A stretch of 64,000 nucleotides of DNA from Crossaster papposus (GCA_037893245.1 JBAIAA010000594.1:62001-126000), one strand, 5' to 3'; numbered from the stretch's first letter, positions 34,246-46,540 are shown. Program-made: numbers and translations. The notes: generated by a model not told the origin, from the sequence alone.

Positions 34246-35354
34246 AGGCTGACTCCATCCTTAGTAGTTTTGCTACACCCAGCAGCTACATGTACACACC
34301 TCGTCGGCATTACCGGAAATTGTTGTATTTTTACTCTGATTCAGAATGAAAAACCATGTAAAGACAGACACTTGTTGTTATAAACATTTGCGCAGTCAGT
34401 ATAATGCAGGCTAGGCCGCCAGCATCGCATGCGCGTCGCCGGGTAGAGGCCCCCTGACGCGCGTCGACGGGTAGAGGCCCCCTGCAGCGCGGCCAGTCTC
34501 TGCCTTGATTTGCGTCATACCCCTCGCGAAGTTCTATGTTAATTAGGCTTTCCTTCGAGGGGCGAGATGGTTTGACCAAACATTTTCAACAATTATTTTC
34601 CCCCATTTATCACAGAAAATAAACACAACCTCACACATAATGTTGTTGTCAACATTATACTTTATTGGATTAAGTAAAAATAATGAAAACATTTCATGTT
34701 TCCTTTAATTATTTGTCTTTCCATGATGGTCTTTCAGCTTTATTGTCGAACTCTGACCCATTTTTTTTTTCGAAAAATGATGAGTGCGTGTTTTTGCTGT
34801 TGGAGTTTGGTAAAGAACCACGTGTGTGCATGCACAACATGCGTATGCAAGTGCGTGTACGTGGCACACGTACCGGCCGCACACATGATTGTTTATTGAC
34901 CTTTGCACCCGTGTTAGATTTTCGTAGAATTTAGCACGGATTGTCGGTAAGTGAGTTTAACTCGAGCGAATCACACTATCATTTTTGACACGGTTTACGC
35001 CAGAAAATGCAATTTCTATCCGGGTTGAGAATTTCAACCTTGGGTCCTGCCACGGTTGATTTCGATCCGGCTAGAGCAAGCTACCCGGGTGGGAACCGGG
35101 TTGAAATTTTAGAAGTGGGAAAAAGGTTGAACAAAATCTCGGGGTTGGAATGGGTTCCAACCCCAAGATTTTGGAAAGTGTGGAAAGGACTTTTGTTGGC
35201 ATCTGTAATTCCTATGGTTGCCAGGTGGGGACAAGATCAACCAAGCTACAATAGAAAAACTTGAATGTAGACAAAGTCCTACTTTACATACATGTATGTA
35301 TGTCTTAAGTTATTTCTATTGACATTTTTCTTTGCTCGTGCCAATTCAGTTTAT
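34246..35354. other. Spacer with a GC-rich 28-bp direct repeat and a hairpin
   Basis: A 28-bp unit containing CGGGTAGAGGCCCCCTG is present twice at about 34,431-34,486. Arms at 35,132-35,149 and 35,154-35,171 (AAAATCTCGGGGTTGGAA and its complement with one mismatch) form an 18-bp hairpin around a 4-base loop. No gene is seen. Confidence 0.55.
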
Positions 35355-35727
35355 TTAAAGTTAGGATACACCAATTGCAGATATTGAAAATTTGTAATTT
35401 ACCGAATTATTAAGAAATATCTGAAAGTAAATAATGATGTAGGCATCCAGCAAAATCATTGCGCTAGATATTCAGATTTGTTTTACGAAAAATAAAAACA
35501 AAATCACGATCGCCAAACGGCGATCGCGAAATAAACCAAGAACAACATAAGAACCACTGCCTGACACCGGTTAAAAACGAATGCAGTTTTTCTTGCTTTT
35601 ACTCAGCATCCATGGTTGTAAAACTTTGAACAGGTCAGTTAAACGATATTTACTATAAAATGCAACCCCCCAAATTCACCTATTCATGATAATTCAAGCA
35701 AAGACCAAGGGTGTATCCTACCTTCAA
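35355..35727 (+). mobile_element. F1 MITE copy 8
   Basis: TTAA is at 35355-35358; the left end is TTAAAGTTAGGATACACC. The right end AGGGTGTATCCTACCTTCAA has a mutated TTAA. The GC hairpin is well preserved near 35,507-35,530 (CGATCGCC and GGCGATCG arms). All interior family blocks are present. Confidence 0.9.
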
Positions 35728-36715
35728 AATTTGTTCCCAAAATTCGGCTCATGCAAGATGTCAAATTGGCTCTAGAAAATAAAACATTTTGATTCAAGCC
35801 AAGTTTATTATTACACTATGAACAGCTAACAAAAGAAACACGGTGCATAAAAAACAATGAAAATCCATTGTTACATGGCACCTAATCTATTGTTACTTGT
35901 TCATATGCTGCGTTCCAATCGCGTCGTGTTTATCGTATAATGGCGTTCTAATCGCCTGGTAACTCGTTTTCACCAGTGGTGAACTTGAGGTGGAATTTTG
36001 TTCCCCCTGTTCACGACTTCATAAGCGAATGAAATACTCGCGCATCCGTGTTGGTTCACGTACGAGTTCTTGCGATAAAGAATGTCCTTACCGCACGACT
36101 AACTCGACTGTGCGCGTGCGTCTTAGTGAGTAGCGTTTGGAATGCAACCCACTCGTGAACATGGAGAAATTCACGAAACACGATAAACATGACATTCAAC
36201 CAACAGCTTATTTCAGCTTGTCTCATGCAATAAATTTAGAAACTCACCTCCGTGTTTCATGAACTTGCTCCACCTATCATGACCTTATTCATCTTTATCC
36301 ATTATCCATGCTCATGAGTATTCATAGCTCGGGTGGATATGTACAACTTCGCCAGGCTGATCCTTTAGTCTCCTGCAGACAACAAATACAAACACATTAT
36401 ATAATTTACAAACCATTGTTTTCAAATCAAATATATTGTGTTCCCTAAGTCCTCTATTTTTACAGGACAAACAAATGTCGGTATTCTGCACTAATGATGT
36501 GCATCGGATTGGGCTGACTAGGCCAAACCGACCCAAAACATTTAAATTATAAGCCCAACCTGACCTTAAGTGTCCCGGCAAAATTCAGGAAAAAAACGAT
36601 ACAAACTGACAAAAACGGGACCAAACCCCCAAAAACCCTGAATGTCTGGCTCGGGCAAATTATCCCAAATTTCACGAAAATTGTTTCCGTTTTGTGCCTG
36701 AACTTACACCAGTAC
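35728..36715. other. Spacer, no supported gene
   Basis: There is no recognisable gene. AT-rich DNA gives way at 36,480-36,660 to ACCGACCC/GCCCAACC-type words that recur to the right of the next element (37,405-37,480). The palindromic element may therefore split one earlier repeat. Confidence 0.35.
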
Positions 36716-37396
36716 AGGGTGGTCCAAAAAAAACTATACCCAACTTTGGAGGCCATTTTCTCCTAGATGATAAAATATTTTAGTAATTTGGTTTGCATAT
36801 TATTAAAGCATATATCGTTGAGCATTATTGGTGAAAATAGGGAAGATATTACATTATTATTTTTGGAGATATTCCTATTTTTAGCGAGTATGTGTAAAAA
36901 TGGCTTTTCCACGGGAGCTGTCAATGCATCAACATGTTTGAATATGATATGACACAATAATGTAATGACGCGATAGTCCTTTGACAAATTTTTTGCGAGA
37001 GCTTCTTTTATTTACACTAAAATGGATAAATAATACTTTTTAATAGATAGGCTTCTGATTTTGTTCATTTCAGTTAGTTCAACAAATGATATAATTTCAT
37101 TTCAACAGAGAACGCAGGAACAGACTTTAACTTTATGCAATGACGATATTATGTGCAAAAAATCATGACAATTGTCTATTGATGTTCCAGATACATGAAA
37201 TTATATCATTTGTTGAACTAACTGAAATGAACAAAACCAGAAGCCTATCTATTAAAAAGTATTATTTATCCATTTTAGTGTAAATAAAGGAAGCTCTCGC
37301 AAAAACATTTGTCAAAGGACTATCGCGTCATTACATTATTGTGTCATATCATATTCAAACATGTTGATGCATTGACAGCTCCCGTGGAAAAGCCAT
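36716..37396. mobile_element. Element with a ~500-bp near-perfect palindrome
   Basis: Arms at 36,900-37,100 and 37,195-37,396 are inverted copies of about 200 bp differing at only about three positions, around a 94-bp spacer. Outside the left arm, 36,716-36,899 starts CAGGGTGGTCCAAAAAAAAC, which resembles a DNA-transposon terminus, and has no counterpart on the right. The structure looks like an element carrying an internal inverted duplication. It has no coding frame. Its fold would give a long double-stranded RNA if transcribed. Confidence 0.8.
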
Positions 37397-38839
37397 ACAT
37401 GTAGCTCAACCGGCCCGACCCAAAAATCACAAACGCAAAAGCAAAACCGACCCGACCAGAAGTCGGTTTCGGCACAGAGTGATCCGAACCTTCTCCAACC
37501 CTGTTCATAAAAAAAGCTTTTTAACTCATCAATGGTTGCTATGTTTCTGTTTTTAAAATGTGTTACTCTCACTGAAAAACCCTCAAATTGTCCCTGGCAA
37601 CCACTTTAGTGTCCCTAACAACTGTCTCAACCCATCCCATCATCGTTAACAGTTTGCCTACCTACACGTATGTTGTGTGAATTGTATCATCCGTTTTGAA
37701 ATATAAAAGCTCTTTACAAGTGTCGGTAGGTGCTAGTATATTTGATTATGTATACAATTGCCTCAACTGCTGTAATATTTTTAATATCAGTAATTGTTTA
37801 ACAATGTGTGAACAAAATGTGTCAGTTAAATCAGAAACTACACTGAAAATGATGTAATTTCAAGAGTTCAATCTCTGAAGAAAAGAAAATCTGGGCCAAA
37901 AAAAGAGATTTTTGTTATCTGGAATTTGTTGACAAGTACATGTAGAATCAGTCAAGAAATAAAATTATCTGGCTTTTTCAAGAATGGCAGGTGAAATTTT
38001 TGACAATAAACAAAAAAACCACAAAGGCACATGCTCATAATGACCATACATACCCAAGGGGAGACCAAAACAGTGAAGAAAGGAAAAGAAATCCATAAGG
38101 ATCAGAATATCCACTGCATTTTTTTGTTGAATGCAATTGGATAATAAGACCCTTGGCATATCTCTGATCTGCTCCATCAAAATAAGGAGCAGGTATGACG
38201 TTTTAAATTTGCCAACTGGAAGCACATACCGTACCATGTAATTTAGCATCGAGGGCAAGCTGAAAGGTATTAGCTTCTTATACCTCATTTTGACAGAGCA
38301 GGTTGTGGGAGGTTGAGCACGATAGAAAACGTTTTCCAATTGAGCTGCGCGAAGACTGTGACTGCTTGAATGAGTCCGGGAGACTTTACGGACAATAGTC
38401 GAGCAGATGGAATGATGGTGTGTTGCATCAAAGGCAAGTTGGGCCTATTCTTAAGTCAGACAAAAGCAGCTCTATGCGGCTATTGTGTTGGCGCATAGGT
38501 GCTCAAAAAACGCCTGCATCATCGGAAGGAACTCTCCGTGATTAGATTTCCTCCGACTGCAGGTTCCAAGATCTTTCTGATTGTTTTTTCTTGTTTGGCG
38601 ACGAGCAGCTTTTGGAGAAGTACATGTACTTGTACATGCATGCATGTTATTTATTGGGGGAAAGATGTTTAAATACCGCTGTTTTTTATCCAATTTCCAT
38701 CAATCTACATTCTACAATGCTAGAATTTATAATATTTGTAAATTTGAAAGTCAATGTCAAATTAAACAATGACGATAGAGTTTCTTAAACTTGCTACATG
38801 TAATGTTTCTTTTTTAGAGCAGAACATAAGAAATGAGTC
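37397..38839. other. Spacer, no supported gene
   Basis: The longest frame is 124 codons on the minus strand (37,965-38,339), without a recognisable domain. The part at 38,340-38,600 is more complex and contains CATCAAAGG (TCF-like) at about 38,427. Function is unknown. Confidence 0.35.
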
Positions 38840-39039
38840 TTAACCAGTTCGACAGCTAAACACATCACAAGCAAGGCCGTAAATATCTGTCAGCAACCGG
38901 CTCGCAATGAGGCCATAAATATCAGGGTTTGCTACCCACAGATGCAGGCCTGAACCCGTCTCGGATCGAGGTTCGTAAAAAAACAATCTCGCGTCTGGGC
39001 CCGGTCAATGTCAAAATAATCCTGGCGCGAACTGGTTAA
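38840..39039 (+). mobile_element. F2 MITE copy 4
   Basis: This is a 200-bp element with TTAA at 38840-38843 and 39036-39039 and ends TTAACCAGTTCG and CTGGCGCGAACTGGTTAA. Interior blocks (CCTGAACCCGTCTCGGATCG, GTCAAAATAATCC) match the other F2 copies in the same orientation as 29,321. Confidence 0.9.
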
Positions 39040-40126
39040 GGATGGGTTTCCTCTGATTATTGTTTCATTGCCTTTCAATTACATTGTCGATAGGTCTACA
39101 CTCGGTTTGACAAAATGTTCGACATATGGCTACTAGTAAATGGAGTGTTCCCATAAATGTTTATGGTGCAATGAACTATTACCCAAAAGCTGTTTCGTAA
39201 ATCTGGTGGTGTGGAGGGGGAGGGGTGTACCCTTCTTTTTCTTTTTCTTGTTGCTGTGGAAGATGGGCTATTGAATCATCCCCCAACTTTGTTATGGTGA
39301 GAAACAAGCAAATGCAGATTTTAGGTCATTTTCCAACAGCACAATTGTATTAAAAAGTACTGAAAAACTGAAACCGAACGGTGCACACACTTTAAATGTG
39401 CCATTTTGGTGCAAGTCATAAAAGTGCAGACCTGTACAATTGTATCAGGAACATCACTCACTAGGGCCAGGCAATTTGGTCATCGCCTACTTGCCGACAC
39501 AGATTTATGCCACTGCCCAAAGAGGTTCTATCTGGCAACTTCAGATTCATTTTGTTTGGTTTTGTCAGATATAAATAAGTAGACTTTACATGTATACATA
39601 TTGGAGGTGATCATACCAGTACATACACATGTACCGGTATGTACTGTACTTTGAGCAGATGTAGGTGCTGAACGTGTTTGCACTTAAATTGCACTTTTCA
39701 CATCGTCCATCAACCTCTTATAGTGGATTTGCACCCAGCACAAGCCAAGCTAACAAATGTTTTCCAATAATTACACACTAATATCACAGATGTCAGATGA
39801 ATTAGTCTAAATTTGGTGAAATTGTGTTAGGGGAGCTCCGGCGCGCCGTTAAAGCGTGTTGATTCGATCACGGGAACGGCCGGATACAAAACGCAAGCGG
39901 CCTGACCGAAAGAGGCCCCCCTCACCAAAATTGGCCGGGAATTGACGGGGATGGCGTGTGACAGACGTTGGGGTTTTTCTTTTGACAACTGGCTTTCTTT
40001 TGCTATTGTCAGGCAGTGAAATGTCGCGGGTACAAGCGCCCCAGGCCACGCGAGACTTAATTATGTGCAAGCGCTTTCATTAAGCACAATTTGGCCTGCG
40101 TTTTACCATCATGTGGGGGAGCACTG
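39040..40126. other. Spacer; GC-richer, repeat-free part near 39.8-40.1 kb
   Basis: No gene is seen. 39,830-40,100 is GC-richer than its surroundings, has no recognised repeat, and runs into the palindrome at 40,127. It is a candidate regulatory segment on composition only. Confidence 0.3.
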
Positions 40127-40149
40127 AATAAACAATAACATTGTTTATT
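40127..40149. promoter_or_regulatory. Fox/Sox-like perfect palindrome
   Basis: AATAAACAAT at 40127-40136 is repeated in inverse as ATTGTTTATT at 40140-40149 around a 3-base spacer. Each arm contains a forkhead-like TAAACA overlapping a Sox-like ACAAT. Known factors of both classes bind such cores; function here is inference. Confidence 0.3.
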
Positions 40150-40518
40150 GAACATGAAGAAGGGAAATTTGTCAACATTCCAAGTTTAATATAAATCGCC
40201 AAATCTAAAAGTGCACGGAACTATAAATGCACTACAGACCTAAAGGTTTTCCAGACTTTCAAGTATTAGTGGATTTGCAGCACTTTGTTATTCTGACTTA
40301 CTTCAGGCAAGTGAGCTGTCTTTCTACACAACATTTTTGTCTGACAGCTTAATTGAAATCCACTGCAGGAATCAAACCTATAATTGGGAGTTCACATTGA
40401 CTAATCAATCTAATGTTTTAAAAACAGAAAGCAAATTATAAGCTTTTGCAACTGTGTTGTCTATTTGTATTAAAATGTTTTCATAAAAAAATACTGTTGT
40501 ACATGTACATGTACACAC

Positions 40519-40713
40519 CAGGTTTTGTTTATGGTGTAAATGGAGGACACATTCCTGACGCCACATTGGTTAATTGGGGTAAAGTGTGTAATCGAGGATG
40601 CCCTCGATTGAGATTCGTGTACAAAAACAATGAGAGCCGTCAGAAAAAGTACAAACAAAGGAAATCGTCCAGGGGAACAATATAAATCCTTGATTTACAC
40701 CATAAACAAACGG
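40519..40713. mobile_element. Short inverted-repeat element with central hairpin
   Basis: TTTGTTTATGGTGTAAAT near the left edge (about 40,523-40,540) is repeated in inverse at 40,693-40,710. A central hairpin, AATCGAGG and its complement around 4 bases, lies at 40,590-40,609. The layout resembles a very small MITE. The interior frame has no recognisable product. Confidence 0.5.
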
Positions 40714-40744
40714 GTATGTTTGTACATGTAGGAACCTTGCTATT

Positions 40745-41190
40745 TTAGTGTGGACTTGGTAACAAAAGATGTCCACACTTTACACAAACCTGAAACCTTC
40801 TGTGGACTTGGCCAAGTCCACACAAGTTTTCCCGTTTTGGATCAAGAATGTTAGTGGTAAAACGGGTTAGGGTTACATACATGTAGAAAAATTGCAGAGG
40901 ATTATCCTAGTATAACAGTCACAAATGTGGATTGAAAAAAATCTTCATGGTGTGAGAAATATTAGTTTTTGGTAAAATTTGATCGAATACAAAGGATGTC
41001 CACAAAGTGATGGTAAGGTTCGCATAATTGGGTTAGTTATGGGGACAGTTTCTTTTGTTTGGAAAAAGCTGACCAAGTAGTGGGGACATTTTGCTGTCTC
41101 CGTAGCATTTTGGGTCTTCAGTAAAGTGGTCTAGAGGGAGTTTTGGGTTAGATAGGGTGTAATGAAAGGAAATGGAGAGGAAGACATATT
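40745..41190 (-). repeat. F8 dispersed repeat, most complete copy
   Basis: The minus strand carries CATTACACCCTATCTAACCC, the AGCATTTTGGGTC block shared with 59.7 kb, CTTTGTGGACATCCTTTGTA and AACCCTAACCCGTTTT shared with 8.6-8.9 kb, and paired GTCCACA/TGTGGAC words near 40,750-40,825. It links the two partial copies into one family. Confidence 0.6.
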
Positions 41191-43224
41191 AGGCTAATGT
41201 TTAAAATGTTGGGTAGAAAGAAATGTTGGGTAGATTATCCTTAAGCACACGAACCCTATGGAATATTTACCATAACGATATACATGTGTACGATTTATTG
41301 TGAATTATTGTGCATGTAACATACATGTACACATGATTTTCAAAGCGAACTGCTCACGTAGTTAAATTACGGAATTAGCCAAGATGCAGTATTTTTTTTC
41401 AGGAATATTGTTTGCTTCTAATACACAATTGCCATGAAAATTAACGGTGGATCATATTGTAAATTGAACTGTGAATCAAAAAGAAAAGTAGCTCCCTACT
41501 TTTTACATAGGAGGGTTCAATATGTGATTACTGGCTTCACTTTATACCGTACCTACCGGTACATGTAGGTCTCACTTATTCCTAAGACCCGAATTTTTAA
41601 GGAAAACAACTTAAATAACAAAAGTGTAACAGAAATTCATTCCTTTGCAAAGACTAACATTTGAATACAGTATTTTAAAAAGACTGAATCTGTTGCCATG
41701 TGTACGTAACAAATCTGATGAGTGTCCAGTGGGATGTACCGGTACAGGTACATGTACAGGTACATGTACCTGTAATAAAACTACCGGTAATAGACAAACT
41801 ATTAGTGGCGAGCATGAACGCATGATACACATAATACATTAACAAGTGTACACACACCACTTCTGAACACTTGCAAAAAGGCAAGTGTACACCTTCTACC
41901 AAGTACCAGTATGGGTGCATATCCGCTCGGGACACTGAGAACTCCATGTTGCAGTTGCATACCTTGGTTTAGTTTCAACTAAATTTGATTGTTTGTTTTT
42001 AAGTGGTTTAAAATCCCTCCTAAGGAATTGAGAATCAACTAACATGATGTAACAACAGGCAATAGGTCTGACAGACAAATCCCACCGCGCAGTGGCAGTG
42101 CAGTCACATGTCATCGTCTCAATATGGGTTCCTCTGCGTCGTCCGACATCCTGTTATACAAGGCTCAACATCTGATTGGAACGGTAGTAGGGGCTTAAGT
42201 GCCCCCCTCCCCTCCCTAAGATACTGACCAGGTCTCGCAGGTGCTTTGAACCCAGGAGAGCCACGGTCGCCCCCCACTTCAACAAAAAGGATGATTCTTA
42301 ACTTTGACAGGTTTGGAGAGGAAACACCAATTCCTCAAATTACTGTGGTAACGATCGCAATTTGGGATCAGGCACGCTATACTCCAGGGGCCTATATGGC
42401 AGACTCAAACCCCCCCCCTCCCCCCCCCCCCCCCCCCCCCAAACAAAAATATCTTATACATGTACATTGGTTGCCCCCCACTACCTCCCACCCACACCTT
42501 TATTGTGGTTTAAAAACTTTATACAAAGCAATGACAAATGCGACTTTGCAAACATGCTCCTGATTATTCATTGGAAGAGAAAAAAAACGTTGGCGCCGCC
42601 ATCACTTCGGTAAGTCTACTTCCTGTCGGAAAATAATGGCGTCAACATACATTCGCAAAATGCAAAACAGCCGTGTAACAAATTCAATTTTTGACTGACA
42701 GGTGTCTTTACGACAAGCTTTCTTTTTTTATGACCAACAAAATTGAGAAGTACTGTAGAACCCATGTCTTATGAACCCATGTGTTATCGTTTTGTTTTTT
42801 CTAGCATGCCTAATATCGCCAAATGTTGCTGTAAGAACTCCCCTTCCCCTCTATTAAGTCAGGTGAACATTTTTACAAGGTTGAATATGGGTCATGAAAG
42901 TCATTCCTCTACCCCCTACCCCCCCCTCCCCCCCCCCCCCCCCCCCCCTAACATCCATTTTAACGTACCACGACGTGAAACTGTACCTGGCCGATAAGTT
43001 ACCGGTATCAGGGATGCTGAAAAGTCCAATGGGAACAGCCCTGTAGAAGTACCGCGACCACGGGTAAACTGCTTTGTCTCAAGGGCAAATGCGAAAAGTG
43101 CCCACAATGTGTGACATTCTGCCAGTTTTGCACAGAGAATGAAACGTTACACATGTAAGTAAGTCGCAGTATAAAAATCCAAGTGGGAACGCATGGTAGA
43201 ATTACACGAAGAAACAGCTGTCCT
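41191..43224. other. Spacer with a C20 and a C21 run
   Basis: Uninterrupted C runs lie at 42,421-42,440 (20, just after another short C run) and 42,928-42,948 (21). Alternating TACATGTA/TACCGGTA words occur at 41,735-41,790. No supported gene is seen; proline-rich frames here are products of the C runs. Confidence 0.5.
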
Positions 43225-43300
43225 CAACCAACTCACCAAGCCTAGTTGGTAGAGAGGTGAGCTGTACGGATTGAAAGGTCTGTGGTTTGAATCCAGCTTT
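43225..43300 (+). repeat. tRNA-like SINE head or tRNA pseudogene
   Basis: An A-box-like TAGTTGGTAGAG lies at 43243-43254 and a B-box-like GGTTTGAATCC at 43284-43294, at tRNA-like spacing. The flanking acceptor stem does not pair and there is no clear tail, so this is probably a SINE head or pseudogene. Confidence 0.5.
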
Positions 43301-43890
43301 ATTAAATACTAAAACAAATTCTTAATTTCTAGGGGCATTCTCCAAATGTTTGTACCTTAAAGATGTTGTGTCCAGGCTTTTGGGGGTTGCACCCTGAAAA
43401 ATAGATTTGCAAATAGAATTGCTAATTTTCTAGCATTGTATTTGTTATGCGCTTTCTAATGAGACATCCCCCCCCCCCCAAAAAAAAAAAGGCAAACAGC
43501 GAGTAATTCATTAATTAAATTCAAATTTAAAATTAGAAGCACCCCGCTCCTAATATGTGGGGGTCCCAGTATGTATGCGCTTTTTCGACTGCATGTACTT
43601 TGCGCATTGTGTAATGGGGTATACCTGTGCATTTATGCATACAAGACTTAACAAAAACATTTGGCGAAGAAAAAGATAAACATTAACGATTAATAATAAA
43701 AGTGGACATTTATAGTGCGCCATGTCTGCCAAATTTGGCACTCCTGGCGCAATCAATATTATCCCTGCTCACTGGGCCCGCAATATGTGTATCTTTTTTT
43801 CTAACACAGAACTGCTTACTAGTCGTGTACGTGCATACTATGTTAGTTTGTAATAAATGCACCACGGAGTGACGCATGACATTGTACACA
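43301..43890. other. Spacer with a C12 run
   Basis: A run of 12 C followed by 11 A lies at 43,468-43,490. No gene or recognised repeat is seen. Confidence 0.45.
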
Positions 43891-43898
43891 TTATGTAC

Positions 43899-44327
43899 TA
43901 AGCCTGCAAGATTGCGGTTTTAAAATTATCCGTGTAACCTTTATATGTTTAGCAGTTACAGTTAACGGTTAATGATTAATCGTAACCGACACTGAACAAA
44001 ATTTGTAAAAAATAAAAAATGTTTCTTCATAATCTTATTTGTTACCACGTAAACGACAAAAATTGTTCAAACATCGCTAATTTAAAGATGGGAATCAAAA
44101 ACAAAAAATAAATACATGTATCCAGAAAGGTAAACAAAATTCCCCTACCCCTATACAACGCCGAAAGACAAAGCTTTGTATTGTTTTATTGATGTCTTCT
44201 TTGTGTACTCCAAAAATGAAAGGGTCGATTAAAAAAAAATAGATTAAGGTTAACCAAACTGAAAAAAGTAACCGTGTAACAGTTTAAACAGTCAGTTACC
44301 TATAACTGTGTAACCGCTGCAGGCTTA
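43899..44327 (+). mobile_element. hAT-like MITE with perfect 8-bp target duplication, copy 2
   Basis: The 429-bp element begins TAAGCCTGCA and ends TGCAGGCTTA. It is flanked by identical 8-bp direct repeats TTATGTAC at 43891-43898 and 44328-44335. An 8-bp duplication is diagnostic of hAT-type insertion. Subterminal GCGGTT, GTAACCG and GGTTAAC words are repeated in both orientations, a common arrangement for hAT transposase binding. It has no transposase. The terminal bases do not fit the usual hAT start consensus well, so the superfamily call rests on the target duplication. Confidence 0.8.
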
Positions 44328-44335
44328 TTATGTAC

Positions 44336-46272
44336 ATGTAATGTGTCACTCAATAGTGTGGCGACTATCCATGATATTCTACGTCACTTCACGGTGTGAC
44401 CAGCAATACCTACATGTACACATGTTTTTGCACAGACCACATCACAAGGTGGCACCACTTTTTCTGTCTCGCTCACATCTCAAAAACCTTCACTTCCCCA
44501 CCGGTAACTAGTTAAGCCTGCATCGTTACATAAACTTTTATGAGTGATCAGGAGAAAAAAAACCGATATTGATCACTAAAATTATGAATCAACTTCAACA
44601 GACGAATTTACTGTGGGCTAAGAAACAAATATTTATATTTTACACCCCCCCCCCCCAAAAAAAAGAAAAAAGAACCAGCCTAACTTGTTAAACTTGTAAA
44701 AACTAAACATGTAATTTGCACCGTTACATTGTATATTAGACGTTTTCCATGTATGCATGCATGCATTCACAATGTGCTTTTCTCTATAAGACATTCTGCA
44801 ATGACAAAGCAAGTTGGGGAAAACATTTAAGGCATAAGAAAATAAAAAATGTAACCAACAAAATTAACCAACAACCATCCACTTTATCATGTACACTGTA
44901 ATACAATACGCTTGTTTCAACAAAATATGAATGCATCGATTCTTTTATTTCATATAATTTAGCCGCTCTTTATACAGTGATCTAATACAGTATGCTTCAA
45001 TTACAACTTAAAATGAAATAAAAATCCTTTAACCCTAGGCCTAGAACCACCCCAAATCATCCAAAATCATCTTTGCAAAATGCAGGATTTTGCAGGATTG
45101 AGGTCACTTGGAAGTTGATGCATCGGAGGAATTTGCAGGATTGAGGGCGTTTGGAGTTTTGACACTGGAGGATAATGCAGGATCCAGGTCATAAGGCCTT
45201 TAGAAACTAATGCTGGATGATTTTGCAGGATATACCGTAGGTTACTTATTTATCTAAATGAGGATTTTGGAGGATTAAAAGAATTTGTGTTACTTTGTAC
45301 ACTGCTCATGCTCTATGCACATTCTTTATAAAGCCTTAGTCAATGTGTAAGTTATGTTTCAAGGATAGGGTCATGTGTCCCTTGTTTTTTCTGTTCCTTT
45401 CTCTATGGTTGTATCAGGGCACTTATCAGCTTTTTGGCAGCTGTTTGGCTGCTTTATAGCTCAATGGTAAACCCACCACTGCAGGATTTTGCTGGATTCA
45501 GGCAGTGGTCACCAGTAATAAACATTGGAAGATTTTGCTGGATTCCAATTACATGGAGTTTTAACAATTTGGGATTGCATGATTTTACAGGAATCAGGTT
45601 TTATGTGTAAGAAAAATTGTGTAGGGAGTTAGGATTGAAGTAACTTTAAAAAAGACACCTACATGTACATGTACATGGTACCATAACTTTTAAAATGAAT
45701 AAATGTTTGTTATTTTTAGGGGCATTTTTATGCACTTTTTTAAAATAATTGTTTATTTTAGTTGACCCCTGGTGGCGCGCCTTCCGACCCCTTACCTGTA
45801 TATATGATACATGTACATTGATTTCTTAAAACAATTACCCCTGAAAAAGTAAAATTTGTTTTTACCCATTTCCAACTGATTTCTCAACATTTTATTTCGT
45901 GAAATACCAAGATAAAATTAAAACATTAATGTTTCTCAGGGGAGATTACGCTTAGAAACCATTCAGTCAGAAATTATAGCAAGAGATACATTTTGTAGGG
46001 CAACCCCGTGTAAAATGCCTTTAGAAGGGCCACTTAGGGGTTCTTTACCGCAGAGACAAAATGGCGTACTTTCAGGCTCTACATGTAGCCTAGTACTTGA
46101 CTGTTATTTAAACCTTTGGTGTACAGACTATTTGGTTAGATGCACATTTAATATATTGGTAAAATTTCTTAAGCCCTATTTAGGAATTTGTTAATTGTTA
46201 AAAACAGGTTTATTTCAATAATTTTACTAATTCGGACATTTACTGAGTAGGCCTACATGTTTATGTAAACAT
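44336..46272. other. Spacer with C13 run and degenerate GCAGGATT repeats
   Basis: A run of 13 C lies at 44,645-44,657. From about 45,040 to 45,600, variants of TTTTGCAGGATTGAGG/TTTGCTGGATTC recur about ten times at irregular spacing, forming a degenerate repeat field related to the F7 words. No gene is seen. Confidence 0.5.
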
Positions 46273-46500
46273 TTTAAAGGTAATATAGTGTACACCATTT
46301 GCAAACATCAAAAAAACAAAAATACTGAATTACCGGTATTATAAAATACCGTACTCGACTGTAAGTAAATAAATACCTGTTACAGTCTCAAGCATCCTGT
46401 GAAACCACAGTATCTGTGATCACAGTATGATGGACTCTGACAGATTCAAGACACCATGATGGCATAAAAAAAGAATTTGCAGTTTGTTTTTTTCAAAATC
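46273..46500 (+). mobile_element. F1b element, left part
   Basis: It starts TTTTAAAGGTAATATAGTG then TACACCATTTGCAAACATC, includes an ACTGAATTACC block parallel to F1, then CAGTCTCAAGCATCCTGTGA. It links F1b to F1: the left third resembles F1 and the remainder is F1b-specific. The right end is not seen. Confidence 0.6.
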
Positions 46501-46540
46501 CATCACTTCAAAATTCATGTTGCAGTACTGAACACTCCTG

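Noticed and set aside
42246..43107. Proline/glycine-rich frames around 42.2-43.1 kb
   Set aside because: Their proline or glycine tracts are the C20 and C21 homopolymers.
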